From NCBI GenBank assembly GCA_965660075.1, contig CBFHYO010000051.1:1-24235 (forward strand): a stretch of 24,235 nucleotides of DNA, read 5' to 3'. Below the pieces are notes generated by a model that was not told the DNA's origin, ran no database searches, and saw only the letters and a list, made by a program, of their open reading frames with translations. A program made the position numbers and the translations under genes. Origin of the DNA: CAYYFV01 sp965660075. GTDB lineage: Bacteria; Patescibacteriota; Gracilibacteria; UBA1369; GCA-2718715. Shown here piece after piece: positions 1-7,144 of this stretch. Numbering within the stretch: the first letter of the stretch is position 1; each line of letters starts with the position of its first letter.

Positions 1-1561
1 ACTTTAGAAATTCTGTAAAGTACTGTTCTTTATCTCGCATATTTAATTGGAGCAAAGGCCAGTTATTAAAACTAGCAAATGTTTGTTGAAAAAACGATAG
101 TTGTGCTGATCGATCGTAATCAAAGTTATATGCATTGAATATCAAATATTCTAATCTATTTGCTACCAGTGCGTTTAGTAAGTCTTTATTAACGTCTGTA
201 AGTAGTGGGTTTGTTTGTGTACAACTATTAGTTATAAATCCCGAAAGAACTCTTAGTACACTTACATATTCACTCTTAACCCAAGTACTTTCAAATCCCG
301 CGATTGATTGATACGTAGCATATTCAGTATACATATTATTGGGGTGTAACTTTCCGATTGAGATTTTATCATTCACAAGAAAGCTTAGTCCGGAGGGTGT
401 TTTATACAGGTTTCCATGTGCTGTAGTATATGACTTGTTAACCAATTGAAACAGATTTGATGTTTGCAACAATGTTTCTATTTCGGATCGTTGACCAGTT
501 GTTTCTTGTTCATCTAGATTTGATTTTTGTAATAATGCTTCTATTTCAGACTGTTGAAAAGTTGTTTCTTGTAGATCTAAACTATATGTTGATTCAGAAA
601 AAGCTGGTAATAGTATGTCTATTTGGCTTTTTGTTTTTCTGAGTCTGGTTTGCCAATCTTGGTGTGATTCTACCTGCAAATCAAAAATCAAGCTATCTAT
701 CATAGCATCTAGCCATGGATTATTATTTTTAGTAAGGCTTAATACGACTTCAATTACTCCACTATGCATCATTTGAATTGATTTTACTTGATTTAAATCA
801 AAGTCTTTATTTGTTTCGAGTGATTGATATATTTTGATAAAATCTCGGAATACGTTTAACAATGATTGTTCCGATAACAATTCACTTGTAACATTTATAA
901 ATTCTGTACTTTGATATAAGTGTTCAAATGAATACTCAATAATGCTTGGTAATTTTTTTAAAAATGTTCTTGGATAAAATGGTAAGCAGGAGAGAACTTG
1001 GTGTTTTTTTTGGGTTCTAATGTATTGTATTTTGGATTGAAGCAAGTTAAATTCTAGCATGGGAAGTTGCATTGGACTATTTAATTCACTTAAGTTAGTT
1101 TTGATGCTACTTAAGTATGAATTCAAAAATTGGCAGTTTCTTGTTGCCAGCTTTTGAAAGTATTTAAGGCACAATTCTGAATCGCAAAAAACCTGCGAAT
1201 ACGATATTATCAAATGACGAAGATCAGTTTGATCAGCTCTTTGAGTAGAATTGCTTAAACTCGCTTGAGTTTCTTTTGAAAGTCTTAGATAAACTTCCCA
1301 ACCAATCATAGTCATTAATCCTTGATAGGTTGAACTTAATAAGAGTTGCTTGTTTTCTAGTTTGCTAAAATAATCCAAATGATTACCATTTGGATTTAGC
1401 AAATTTAAAACTGAAAGGTTTATTATGTCTAAATGCTGACTATCTAAACCTTGGTTTTCTCGAAACCACTGAATTTCTAGCAAGAGATTTTCAGCCAGAG
1501 TAATGAATATTTCAGCCTTATTTGGCTTGTTTACTAATTCTAAATTATTTAGATTAGTCAT
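1..1561 (-). CDS. Hypothetical protein, C-terminus cut by window edge
   Basis: An uninterrupted minus-strand reading frame of 520 codons runs from an ATG at 1559-1561 to the left edge with no stop, so the C-terminus is outside the window. It begins MTNLNNLELVNKPNK. I recognise no family. The visible part is rich in Leu, Asn, Gln and Ser, looks largely helical, and shows no signal peptide or clear membrane span. About two-thirds of the way in, a 21-residue unit (core QETT..Q.SEIE.LLQ.SNL) is repeated in tandem. The start codon overlaps the stop of the upstream gene by 8 bases (ATGACTAA), so the two are almost certainly cotranscribed and probably translationally coupled. The pairing of two unknown genes suggests a joint function, but nothing shows what it is. 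Confidence 0.85.
   Translation of the reverse strand, partial: MTNLNNLELVNKPNKAEIFITLAENLLLEIQWFRENQGLDSQHLDIINLSVLNLLNPNGNHLDYFSKLENKQLLLSSTYQGLMTMIGWEVYLRLSKETQASLSNSTQRADQTDLRHLIISYSQVFCDSELCLKYFQKLATRNCQFLNSYLSSIKTNLSELNSPMQLPMLEFNLLQSKIQYIRTQKKHQVLSCLPFYPRTFLKKLPSIIEYSFEHLYQSTEFINVTSELLSEQSLLNVFRDFIKIYQSLETNKDFDLNQVKSIQMMHSGVIEVVLSLTKNNNPWLDAMIDSLIFDLQVESHQDWQTRLRKTKSQIDILLPAFSESTYSLDLQETTFQQSEIEALLQKSNLDEQETTGQRSEIETLLQTSNLFQLVNKSYTTAHGNLYKTPSGLSFLVNDKISIGKLHPNNMYTEYATYQSIAGFESTWVKSEYVSVLRVLSGFITNSCTQTNPLLTDVNKDLLNALVANRLEYLIFNAYNFDYDRSAQLSFFQQTFASFNNWPLLQLNMRDKEQYFTEFLK
454..579 (-). repeat. Tandem 63-bp direct repeat inside the left-edge gene
   Basis: Two adjacent imperfect copies, 454-516 and 517-579, each 63 bp (21 codons) and in frame with the minus-strand gene. 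They encode QETTFQQSEIEALLQKSNLDE and QETTGQRSEIETLLQTSNLFQ-type units that differ mostly by conservative changes, indicating an in-frame internal duplication followed by drift. Confidence 0.85.
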
Positions 1562-2732
1562 CTAATGCATCCATAAATTCATCAAAATTGAAACTATCCT
1601 TTAGGATATCAGTTTCTTCTATTTCTTCACCATCGTAATTTGCATCTACAATACGACCTACTTCTGCTGTAACTTGAGTTGTAATTTTTTCTAAATGAAC
1701 GTCTTGTGTTTCGTGTAGGATGTTGTGGATTCTATTCCAGATTTTCATATTTAAGGAAGTCATATCACGGAGATTTTTTGCTAATTCTTTGTAGAATAGA
1801 CTAGCTGTTGCACGAGTAATTAGTTTTTTAGATTTAGAAATAATTTTTTCTAACTGAAGCTTAGCTAAAGTTTCTTTTTCTGATGCTAAACGGTTAATAA
1901 TATCCATTCCAGTTTGCGCACAGAATCCAGAGGCGTGTATCATTGCTCGGAGCAATCTGTTAGTGTAGAACTCTTCTGGTAAAAAATCTGTATTAATCAT
2001 TAAATCATTAATTTGCTCTAAATCCAATGAAATAATTTCATACCGACGTTCTTGTATTGGTTCAAATCTATCTAATTCTTCTAAATCTATTTCGTCTATA
2101 TTGTCAATTTGATCATCATAAGACCATCCGCTATTCATTGAACTAAAACCATTTCTCAAGTCAACTGCTCTTTGTTGTAATAATTCGTACCATCCTTCTC
2201 TGTGTCCTAAATCAAGGTCTCGACCATCTAAATCTAAACTAGCTAACACTAAGTCAAAAAGTACTAAATTCACTACATTTTCGTAACCTTTATGTGCTAG
2301 ATCGTTAAAGTCTGATAGTAAACTCGCAATTAAGCCATCATAATCTAGAGTGTCTGAAAGTTTATCTTCGACGAAAGTTTTCAAAGCTTCTGATAAATCT
2401 TTATTAGATATTTTCATTTTACCATGTTGTGTATGGCCACTTATTGCCATTACATAACCTAAGAAGTTTGCAGCATTATTTGACCAATTATCAGTTGTAA
2501 TCTCTTGGTTTACAGCCATAAATGCAGCTTGAGATAGTACCACTTGATCTTCGAATGGTTTTGATTCAATTGATTTTAAAAATGTATCCAAATCTTGAGT
2601 AGTTTCTAAGCTTAATAATTCTTGATGATTTTCTTGAATTACTGGCAAATCAATTTTTTTAAGTAACTCATTTTGGGTAGCAATAACAGGAGCATTAGCT
2701 GTGCTCAGTTGAGAATTAGTATTTGAAGACAT
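1554..2732 (-). CDS. Hypothetical protein, 392 aa
   Basis: Complete gene with ATG at 2730-2732 and TAA stop. No family recognised. The protein is acidic, lacks a signal peptide or membrane span, and reads as mostly helical. A strongly acidic patch lies near the middle (DNIDEIDLEELDRFEP) and another at the C-terminus (YDGEEIEETDILKD, ending DEFMDALDD). A helical basic stretch near residues 290-330 (KLQLEKIISKSKK) separates them. Its stop overlaps the start of the next unknown gene by 8 bases, so they form an operon. Upstream there is a likely promoter of its own and a hairpin just before the start codon. The function cannot be inferred from the sequence; a cytoplasmic partner of the downstream protein is the simplest guess. 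Confidence 0.85.
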   Translation of the reverse strand: MSSNTNSQLSTANAPVIATQNELLKKIDLPVIQENHQELLSLETTQDLDTFLKSIESKPFEDQVVLSQAAFMAVNQEITTDNWSNNAANFLGYVMAISGHTQHGKMKISNKDLSEALKTFVEDKLSDTLDYDGLIASLLSDFNDLAHKGYENVVNLVLFDLVLASLDLDGRDLDLGHREGWYELLQQRAVDLRNGFSSMNSGWSYDDQIDNIDEIDLEELDRFEPIQERRYEIISLDLEQINDLMINTDFLPEEFYTNRLLRAMIHASGFCAQTGMDIINRLASEKETLAKLQLEKIISKSKKLITRATASLFYKELAKNLRDMTSLNMKIWNRIHNILHETQDVHLEKITTQVTAEVGRIVDANYDGEEIEETDILKDSFNFDEFMDALDD

Positions 2733-2734
2733 TT

Positions 2735-2762
2735 AAAAAGGTTAATTTTTTCCAAATTAACC
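2735..2762 (-). terminator. Hairpin plus T-run just upstream of the 392-aa gene
   Basis: Arms 2740-2746 and 2756-2762 pair over 7 bp (GGTTAAT/ATTAACC) around a 9-nt loop. On the minus strand the hairpin is followed by five T residues, then AAATG, the start of the 392-aa gene. It can serve as a weak terminator for DUF1360 transcripts or as a leader attenuator. The stem has only two G-C pairs, so it would be weak. Confidence 0.45.
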
Positions 2763-2783
2763 TGTTTTAATCAATCTTGTCAA
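2754..2783 (-). promoter_or_regulatory. Likely promoter of the 392-aa gene
   Basis: On the minus strand a perfect -35 TTGACA (2778-2783) is followed after 18 nt by TAATTT (2754-2759), four of six matches to the -10 consensus. Transcription would start about 15 nt before the ATG. The -10 lies inside the hairpin at 2740-2762, so promoter and terminator overlap. Confidence 0.45.
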
Positions 2784-2787
2784 ACAA

Positions 2788-3312
2788 TTAACGTTTTAAG
2801 CACTCATTTTTTGCATTTTCGGCTTGCCAACCAATCTTATTAATTGAAATTTGTATAAAAGTTGCAACAGCGCTACCAGCCAGCAATAACCAAAGTAAAT
2901 TTAAAATAGGGAAAACAAAGAAACTTCCAAATACAAATAACGACATCCACACACTAGTACACCAAGGACAAGCTAACAACTCATACATAAGTCGGCGAAC
3001 ATGAGTTGTGGGTTTGTGTCTCTCGATCATAATTTCACCATTTTCTTCTACTTCTTTAAGGTCTAAGAATAGATCTCGAACAAACTGCATTATAGAATCG
3101 TACACAAATAACCTGGTCAATCTTTGTGTCGCAAGAGACAGAATTACAAATTCATAAAGAGAAACCGATGGTATATCTATATTAAATAAATCGATACCAT
3201 ATGGAAACAGCATAAAGCCAATACCAAATGCTATAAATAGCAATCCAAAAAACATAGACCAAATTAAACTATAGCTAGCTGGATAGGTTTTTGGTTTTTT
3301 TGAAACTAACAT
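2788..3312 (-). CDS. DUF1360 family membrane protein
   Basis: 174 aa, ATG start at 3310-3312. It matches the DUF1360 family by the block LATQRLTRLFVYDSI (residues 60-74), a charged intervening segment, and ELLACPWCTSVW (about 111-122) with the paired Cys115 and Cys118. Hydrophobic segments at about 15-38, 50-68 and 120-155 make it an integral membrane protein. The family is widespread, includes a Bacillus sporulation protein, and has no established biochemical role. The CPWC motif could bind metal or form a disulfide, which is inference. It is divergent from the pseudouridine synthase, with a 56-bp gap carrying back-to-back -10 boxes. A 55-bp gap containing a hairpin and a promoter separates it from the next minus-strand gene. 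Confidence 0.8.
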   Translation of the reverse strand: MLVSKKPKTYPASYSLIWSMFFGLLFIAFGIGFMLFPYGIDLFNIDIPSVSLYEFVILSLATQRLTRLFVYDSIMQFVRDLFLDLKEVEENGEIMIERHKPTTHVRRLMYELLACPWCTSVWMSLFVFGSFFVFPILNLLWLLLAGSAVATFIQISINKIGWQAENAKNECLKR

Positions 3313-3339
3313 CTTGTAAAATGATTAAAAAACATATAA

Positions 3340-3352
3340 ATTATAGTATAAA
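3340..3352. promoter_or_regulatory. Back-to-back -10 boxes between DUF1360 and pseudouridine synthase
   Basis: TATAAT on the minus strand at 3340-3345 and TATAAA on the plus strand at 3347-3352 lie side by side. They would give leaders of about 20 nt for the DUF1360 gene and about 10 nt for the plus-strand gene. No good -35 element is seen for either. Confidence 0.5.
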
Positions 3353-3368
3353 TAATTAATCATTCCAA

Positions 3369-4061
3369 TTGAGAATCAATAAATACCTAAGCCTAACGGG
3401 ACTTGGCTCTAGAAGAAAAGTAGAACAATACATTGTAGATGGTAAAATTAAAGTTAATGGCAAGGTTGTTACAAACCTCGCTACACAAATCAATCCTAAT
3501 GTTGATTTTGTAGAGTATGATAATAACCTTATTGAATCTGAGCAGTATAAATACTTTTTACTCAACAAACCTAAGGGGCTTGAGTGCACAATGAAAAAAT
3601 CTGCAGGAAACTACACTATGGCAGATTTTATCGATGAAAATCCCAAATTAAAAAACTGCACATATGTCGGTAGGCTTGATAAAGATTCTGAAGGTTTATT
3701 ATTATTATCTAACGATGGAAGAATTGTTGAAAAACTTACCAATCCACGCTACGAAAAACAAAAAACATATGTTGTTACAGTAGATAAGCCATTTTCTGAT
3801 GAACACATCAAAGACTTAGAAAGAGGAATGATAATTAACGGACATAGAACACGTAAGGCTGAGGTTACAAAACTTACTAACAGAAAATTTAGTATAATGT
3901 TAACAGAGGGTAAAAACCGTCAAATTCGCCAAATGTGTTACAAAGTAGACCTTAGAGTACATAGATTAGTTCGTACTGAGTTTGATAAGTTTAGTCTTGG
4001 AGACTTACAAGCAGGAGAGTTTCTTGAGTTACCTGCTCATGAGTTCGAAGAGTATATTTAG
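3369..4061 (+). CDS. RsuA/RluB/RluE-family pseudouridine synthase
   Basis: 230 aa enzyme converting a specific uridine in ribosomal RNA to pseudouridine. An N-terminal S4 RNA-binding domain (about 1-50, RINKYLS...GLGSRRKVEQYI) precedes the catalytic domain. The active-site motif GRLDKDSEGLLLL (101-113) carries the catalytic Asp104. KPKG (67-70) and EGKNRQIRQM near residue 190 are further family signatures. The length and S4 domain fit RsuA, RluB, RluE or RluF; the motifs do not tell which site (16S or 23S) is modified. The start is TTG at 3369. An in-frame TAA at 3357-3359 leaves no upstream alternative, and the sequence begins exactly where the S4 domain should. The stop TAG overlaps the convergent lepA stop by 4 bp. 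Confidence 0.9.
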   Translation: MRINKYLSLTGLGSRRKVEQYIVDGKIKVNGKVVTNLATQINPNVDFVEYDNNLIESEQYKYFLLNKPKGLECTMKKSAGNYTMADFIDENPKLKNCTYVGRLDKDSEGLLLLSNDGRIVEKLTNPRYEKQKTYVVTVDKPFSDEHIKDLERGMIINGHRTRKAEVTKLTNRKFSIMLTEGKNRQIRQMCYKVDLRVHRLVRTEFDKFSLGDLQAGEFLELPAHEFEEYI

Positions 4062-5875
4062 TTATCGTTATCTTTTTGCAAGATAGCCAAGAATGCTTCT
4101 TGTGGGATTGTTACTTTACCAACTTGTTTCATTCGTTTTTTACCAGCTTTTTGTTTCTTTAAAAGCTTATCTTTACGAGTTCTATCACCACCGTATAGTT
4201 TTGCTGTCACATCTTTTCTAAGTGCTGGAATTGTTTCACGAGCAATAATTCTCGATCCAATACCTGCTTGAACAGCAATTTCGAACTGAGCACGTGGAAT
4301 CGATTTTTTAAGTCTTTTACAAAGTTTTGATCCAATATAATAAGCTTCACTTTTGTGAGTCATCAAAGAGAGGGCATCTACTGTATCACCAGCAATAAAC
4401 ATATCTAGTTTAACTAGATCACCAGCTCTAAATTCTAAAAATTCGTAGCTTAGGGAGGCATAACCACTGGTTACAGTTTTTAGATCGTCATAGAAATCCA
4501 CAACAATAGATGCAAGTGGCATTTCGTGAATAATCATCACGCGATCTTCGTTTAAATACTGCATATTAACATGCACACCTCGTTTTTCTTGGCAAAGTTT
4601 CATTATTGCACCAATGTGCTCGGCAGGTACTAAAATTTCTGTTTTAACCCATGGTTCCTCTATATGTTCCACTTGAGCCAAGTCTGGTAGTTCTGATGGG
4701 TTAGAAATATCTATGTATTCACCATTTGTCATCATAACTTTATAACTTACCGATGGAGCTGTGATTACTAGATCTAAATCGAATTCTCTCTCTAGTCTTT
4801 CTTGTACAATATCTAAGTGTAATAGACCCAAGAATCCACATCTGAATCCATTTCCAAGTGCTGTAGATTGCTCTGGTTCAAAAGTTACGGCACTGTCATT
4901 AAGACTGAGTTTATCTAGTGCTGTACGAAGCAGGGGATAATCGGAACCTTCACTACAAAATACAGATGCGAAAACAAATGGTTTTGCTTTTTTATAACCA
5001 GGTAGCGGTTCTACAGTGTTTGCTTCTTTGTTTGATTTAGATTGCCAAACTGTATCACCAACGCGAGCTTCGCCTACGGATTTAAAACCAGTAACAATAT
5101 AACCAACTTCACCTTCTTTAATTTCGTCAGTTGGAAAGTAACCTGGTTTAAAATAACCCACCTCGAGTGCCTCGAAAGTGTTTTTTGTATTTAACAAAGT
5201 CAATTTGTCTCTCTTTTTAACAGACCCCTCCATGTTGCGAACATAAACCACAACACCCTTATAAGGATCATAAACAGAATCGAAGATAAGTGCTTTTGTT
5301 TCGTCGGTTGGAGATGGTTTTGGTTCCGGAATAAGTTCTACGATTTGGTCTAATAATTGATCTACATTGGTTCCATTTTTTGCTGAAATTTTTAAAATTG
5401 AATCTGGATCACAACCAAGTAAGTTCGAAATTTCTTGACCAACTCTTTCTGGATCAGCTGCAGGCAAGTCGATTTTGTTTAATACTGGGATGATTTCTAA
5501 ATCATGTTCTAGTGCCATGTAAGTATTAGCAAGAGTTTGCGCCTCGATTCCTTGAGAGGCATCTACTACCAAAATAGCACCTTCACAAGCTGCCAAAGAA
5601 CGAGAAACTTCGTAGGAAAAGTCTACGTGACCTGGAGTATCAATTAGGTTAAATACATATGATTCACCCTTATAAACATGTTCCATACGAACTGGTTGCA
5701 ACTTAATTGTAATACCACGTTCCTGTTCGATATCCATTGTATCTAACATTTGGGAGTGTTTCATTTGATGTTGATTGAGTGTTTGTGTCATTTCAAGCAT
5801 TCTATCTGCCAAGGTCGATTTACCGTGGTCGATATGAGCAATAATACAAAAATTACGAATGTTAGATAATTTCAT
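4058..5875 (-). CDS. lepA: Elongation factor 4 (LepA), back-translocating GTPase
   Basis: 605 aa, full length for the family. LepA is a ribosome-binding GTPase related to EF-G, implicated in ribosome assembly or in remodelling stalled ribosomes. G motifs are intact: AHIDHGKST (13-21), RGITIK, DTPGH, NKID and SAK. Domain II, the EF-G-like domains III and V, and the LepA-specific C-terminal domain follow. The tail KRMKQVGKVTIPQEAFLAIL is diagnostic. The domain IV of EF-G is absent, as expected. The ATG at 5873-5875 matches the usual start (NIRNFCIIAHIDHGKS). It diverges from prgI across 108 bp of very AT-rich sequence and converges on the pseudouridine synthase with overlapping stops and no visible terminator. 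Confidence 0.97.
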   Translation of the reverse strand: MKLSNIRNFCIIAHIDHGKSTLADRMLEMTQTLNQHQMKHSQMLDTMDIEQERGITIKLQPVRMEHVYKGESYVFNLIDTPGHVDFSYEVSRSLAACEGAILVVDASQGIEAQTLANTYMALEHDLEIIPVLNKIDLPAADPERVGQEISNLLGCDPDSILKISAKNGTNVDQLLDQIVELIPEPKPSPTDETKALIFDSVYDPYKGVVVYVRNMEGSVKKRDKLTLLNTKNTFEALEVGYFKPGYFPTDEIKEGEVGYIVTGFKSVGEARVGDTVWQSKSNKEANTVEPLPGYKKAKPFVFASVFCSEGSDYPLLRTALDKLSLNDSAVTFEPEQSTALGNGFRCGFLGLLHLDIVQERLEREFDLDLVITAPSVSYKVMMTNGEYIDISNPSELPDLAQVEHIEEPWVKTEILVPAEHIGAIMKLCQEKRGVHVNMQYLNEDRVMIIHEMPLASIVVDFYDDLKTVTSGYASLSYEFLEFRAGDLVKLDMFIAGDTVDALSLMTHKSEAYYIGSKLCKRLKKSIPRAQFEIAVQAGIGSRIIARETIPALRKDVTAKLYGGDRTRKDKLLKKQKAGKKRMKQVGKVTIPQEAFLAILQKDNDN

Positions 5876-5956
5876 AGTAGGAATATAAATTTAATTAAAG
5901 ATAATTTAACAAATAAATACTTAAAAAAGCAACTAGATTAGAATATCTGAATTTGC

Positions 5957-5962
5957 TATAAT
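5957..5962 (+). promoter_or_regulatory. -10 box upstream of prgI-like gene
   Basis: A perfect TATAAT lies 21 nt before the ATG at 5984, predicting a leader of about 15 nt. The -35 region (around 5934) matches poorly. The leader contains CTCCCC, not a ribosome binding site. Confidence 0.5.
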
Positions 5963-5983
5963 AAAGTCATATAAACACTCCCC

Positions 5984-6403
5984 ATGCGCTTTAAGGTACC
6001 CCAAGACGTACAAAGAGAGGATACTATTATTGGTCCAATTACATTTAGACAATTAATAATAATGATAATTGGAGGCGGTATTACATATTCTATGTACCTT
6101 ATTTTGTTTCCAATTTACAAAATATTTGTATGGTTACCAGTTGTAGCAATTTTGGGAATACTTACACTTGCTTTTGCATTTTTGAAGGTATTTAACATGA
6201 ATTTTGTGGTGTTTATATTATACCTGGTAGAATTTTTGTTTAAGCCAAGGGTCCGGTATTTTCATAGAAATAATCTTACTTTCAAACCTAAGTTTTCGGA
6301 CAAACCAGTAATAACTAAATCCGAAAATGATAAACAAAAAGTAGAATTTAAACAGGTTAGCCAAGATAAAATTGACGATTTATCAGAATTATTAGACAAA
6401 TAG
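5984..6403 (+). CDS. PrgI family membrane protein (type IV secretion-like)
   Basis: 139 aa. The N-terminal block MRFKVPQDVQREDTIIGPITFRQL followed by two to three hydrophobic segments (about 25-45, 50-65, 70-85) and a charged tail (RVRYFHRNN onward) is typical of PrgI family proteins. These small inner-membrane proteins accompany VirB4-type ATPases in Gram-positive conjugation systems and in the T4SS-like loci of Patescibacteria; a role analogous to VirB3 is the usual inference. One base separates it from the TraC-N-like gene, so the two form an operon. The expected following ATPase gene is not here. The tail (about 100-139) is hydrophilic and likely cytoplasmic. Confidence 0.8.
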   Translation: MRFKVPQDVQREDTIIGPITFRQLIIMIIGGGITYSMYLILFPIYKIFVWLPVVAILGILTLAFAFLKVFNMNFVVFILYLVEFLFKPRVRYFHRNNLTFKPKFSDKPVITKSENDKQKVEFKQVSQDKIDDLSELLDK

Positions 6404-6404
6404 T

Positions 6405-7124
6405 ATGAATCAAATAGAAAAAAATAAAAAAGCATCCAAAGTCAAAAAAGCTAGTACTAACCCTTCGGCTGCTACTCAATCACATATACGAATTGCCGAA
6501 ATTCAATCAGATACTACCATTCTTAAAAACGGAGCTGTACGAGCTGTGCTAGAGGTGAGTAGTGTGAATTTTTCACTTAAAAGTGAACAAGAACAAGAGT
6601 CTATTATTGCAAGTTATCAATCTTTTTTAAATACATTAGAATTTCCTGTTCAGATTATTATTCAATCCAAAAAAATTGATCTGGATCATTACATAGAAGA
6701 AATTCATAAAAGAGGTGAGCAACAACAAAATCCATTGCTTAAACGTCAGACTTTAGAATATGCGGAGTATATACGAAGGTTACTCGAGTATGTAGATATT
6801 ATGGATAAAAAATTCTTTGTGGTAGTACCTTACGAAAGCGCATTAGCAAAAAAAACAAACGTGTTTACAAAGTTTTTAGAACGCATGCAGCAACAAGAAG
6901 GAAAATCTGATTATCTTAGTCGTAAAAAGAATTTTGAAAAATTAGCAAATAATCTTAACTCACGCGTGGCAACAGTTATGGGTGGGTTAGAAAATTGTGG
7001 ACTAACGGTGCGAAGATTAAATACCAAAGAGCTAATAAAAATGTATTATGGAGGGTATAATCCGGTTCTATCTAGGCAACAGAAACTTACAGATGCCACA
7101 CTAGACAATATTCAAAAAGACTAG
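6405..7124 (+). CDS. TraC/VirB4 N-terminal-domain-like protein
   Basis: 239 aa, ATG at 6405, one base after the prgI stop. After a Lys-rich, disordered-looking start (1-25), the segment IRIAEIQSDTTILKNG...AVLEVSSVNF and the continuing FPVQIIIQSKK pattern match the TraC-like N-terminal domain of VirB4/TraC conjugative ATPases. The protein ends without Walker A or B motifs, so it is a standalone accessory domain and cannot hydrolyse ATP itself. In many Patescibacteria this domain is encoded separately between prgI and the ATPase; here the next gene is a convergent ion pump, so the motor must be encoded elsewhere or lost. Its last three codons and stop form the left arm of a terminator hairpin. 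Confidence 0.75.
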   Translation: MNQIEKNKKASKVKKASTNPSAATQSHIRIAEIQSDTTILKNGAVRAVLEVSSVNFSLKSEQEQESIIASYQSFLNTLEFPVQIIIQSKKIDLDHYIEEIHKRGEQQQNPLLKRQTLEYAEYIRRLLEYVDIMDKKFFVVVPYESALAKKTNVFTKFLERMQQQEGKSDYLSRKKNFEKLANNLNSRVATVMGGLENCGLTVRRLNTKELIKMYYGGYNPVLSRQQKLTDATLDNIQKD

Positions 7125-7144
7125 CTTAAAGGCTAGTCTTTTTT
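7114..7144. terminator. Bidirectional terminator shared by two convergent genes
   Basis: A 12-bp stem, 7114-7125 with 7132-7143 (AAAAAGACTAGC / GCTAGTCTTTTT), and a 6-nt loop. It has an A-run on the left and a T-run on the right, so it works in both directions. The arms contain the last codons and stop of the TraC-N-like gene and the last codons of the ATPase gene. Confidence 0.85.

Noticed and set aside
457..642. 61-codon plus-strand frame rich in Leu and Phe
   Set aside because: It lies opposite the repeat region of the long minus-strand gene; its apparent repeats are the complement of that gene's duplication.
5876..5940. Specific promoter for lepA
   Set aside because: Several TATATT/TTAAAT-like boxes exist in this very AT-rich stretch with TTGTTA or TTGCTT upstream, but none stands out enough to choose.
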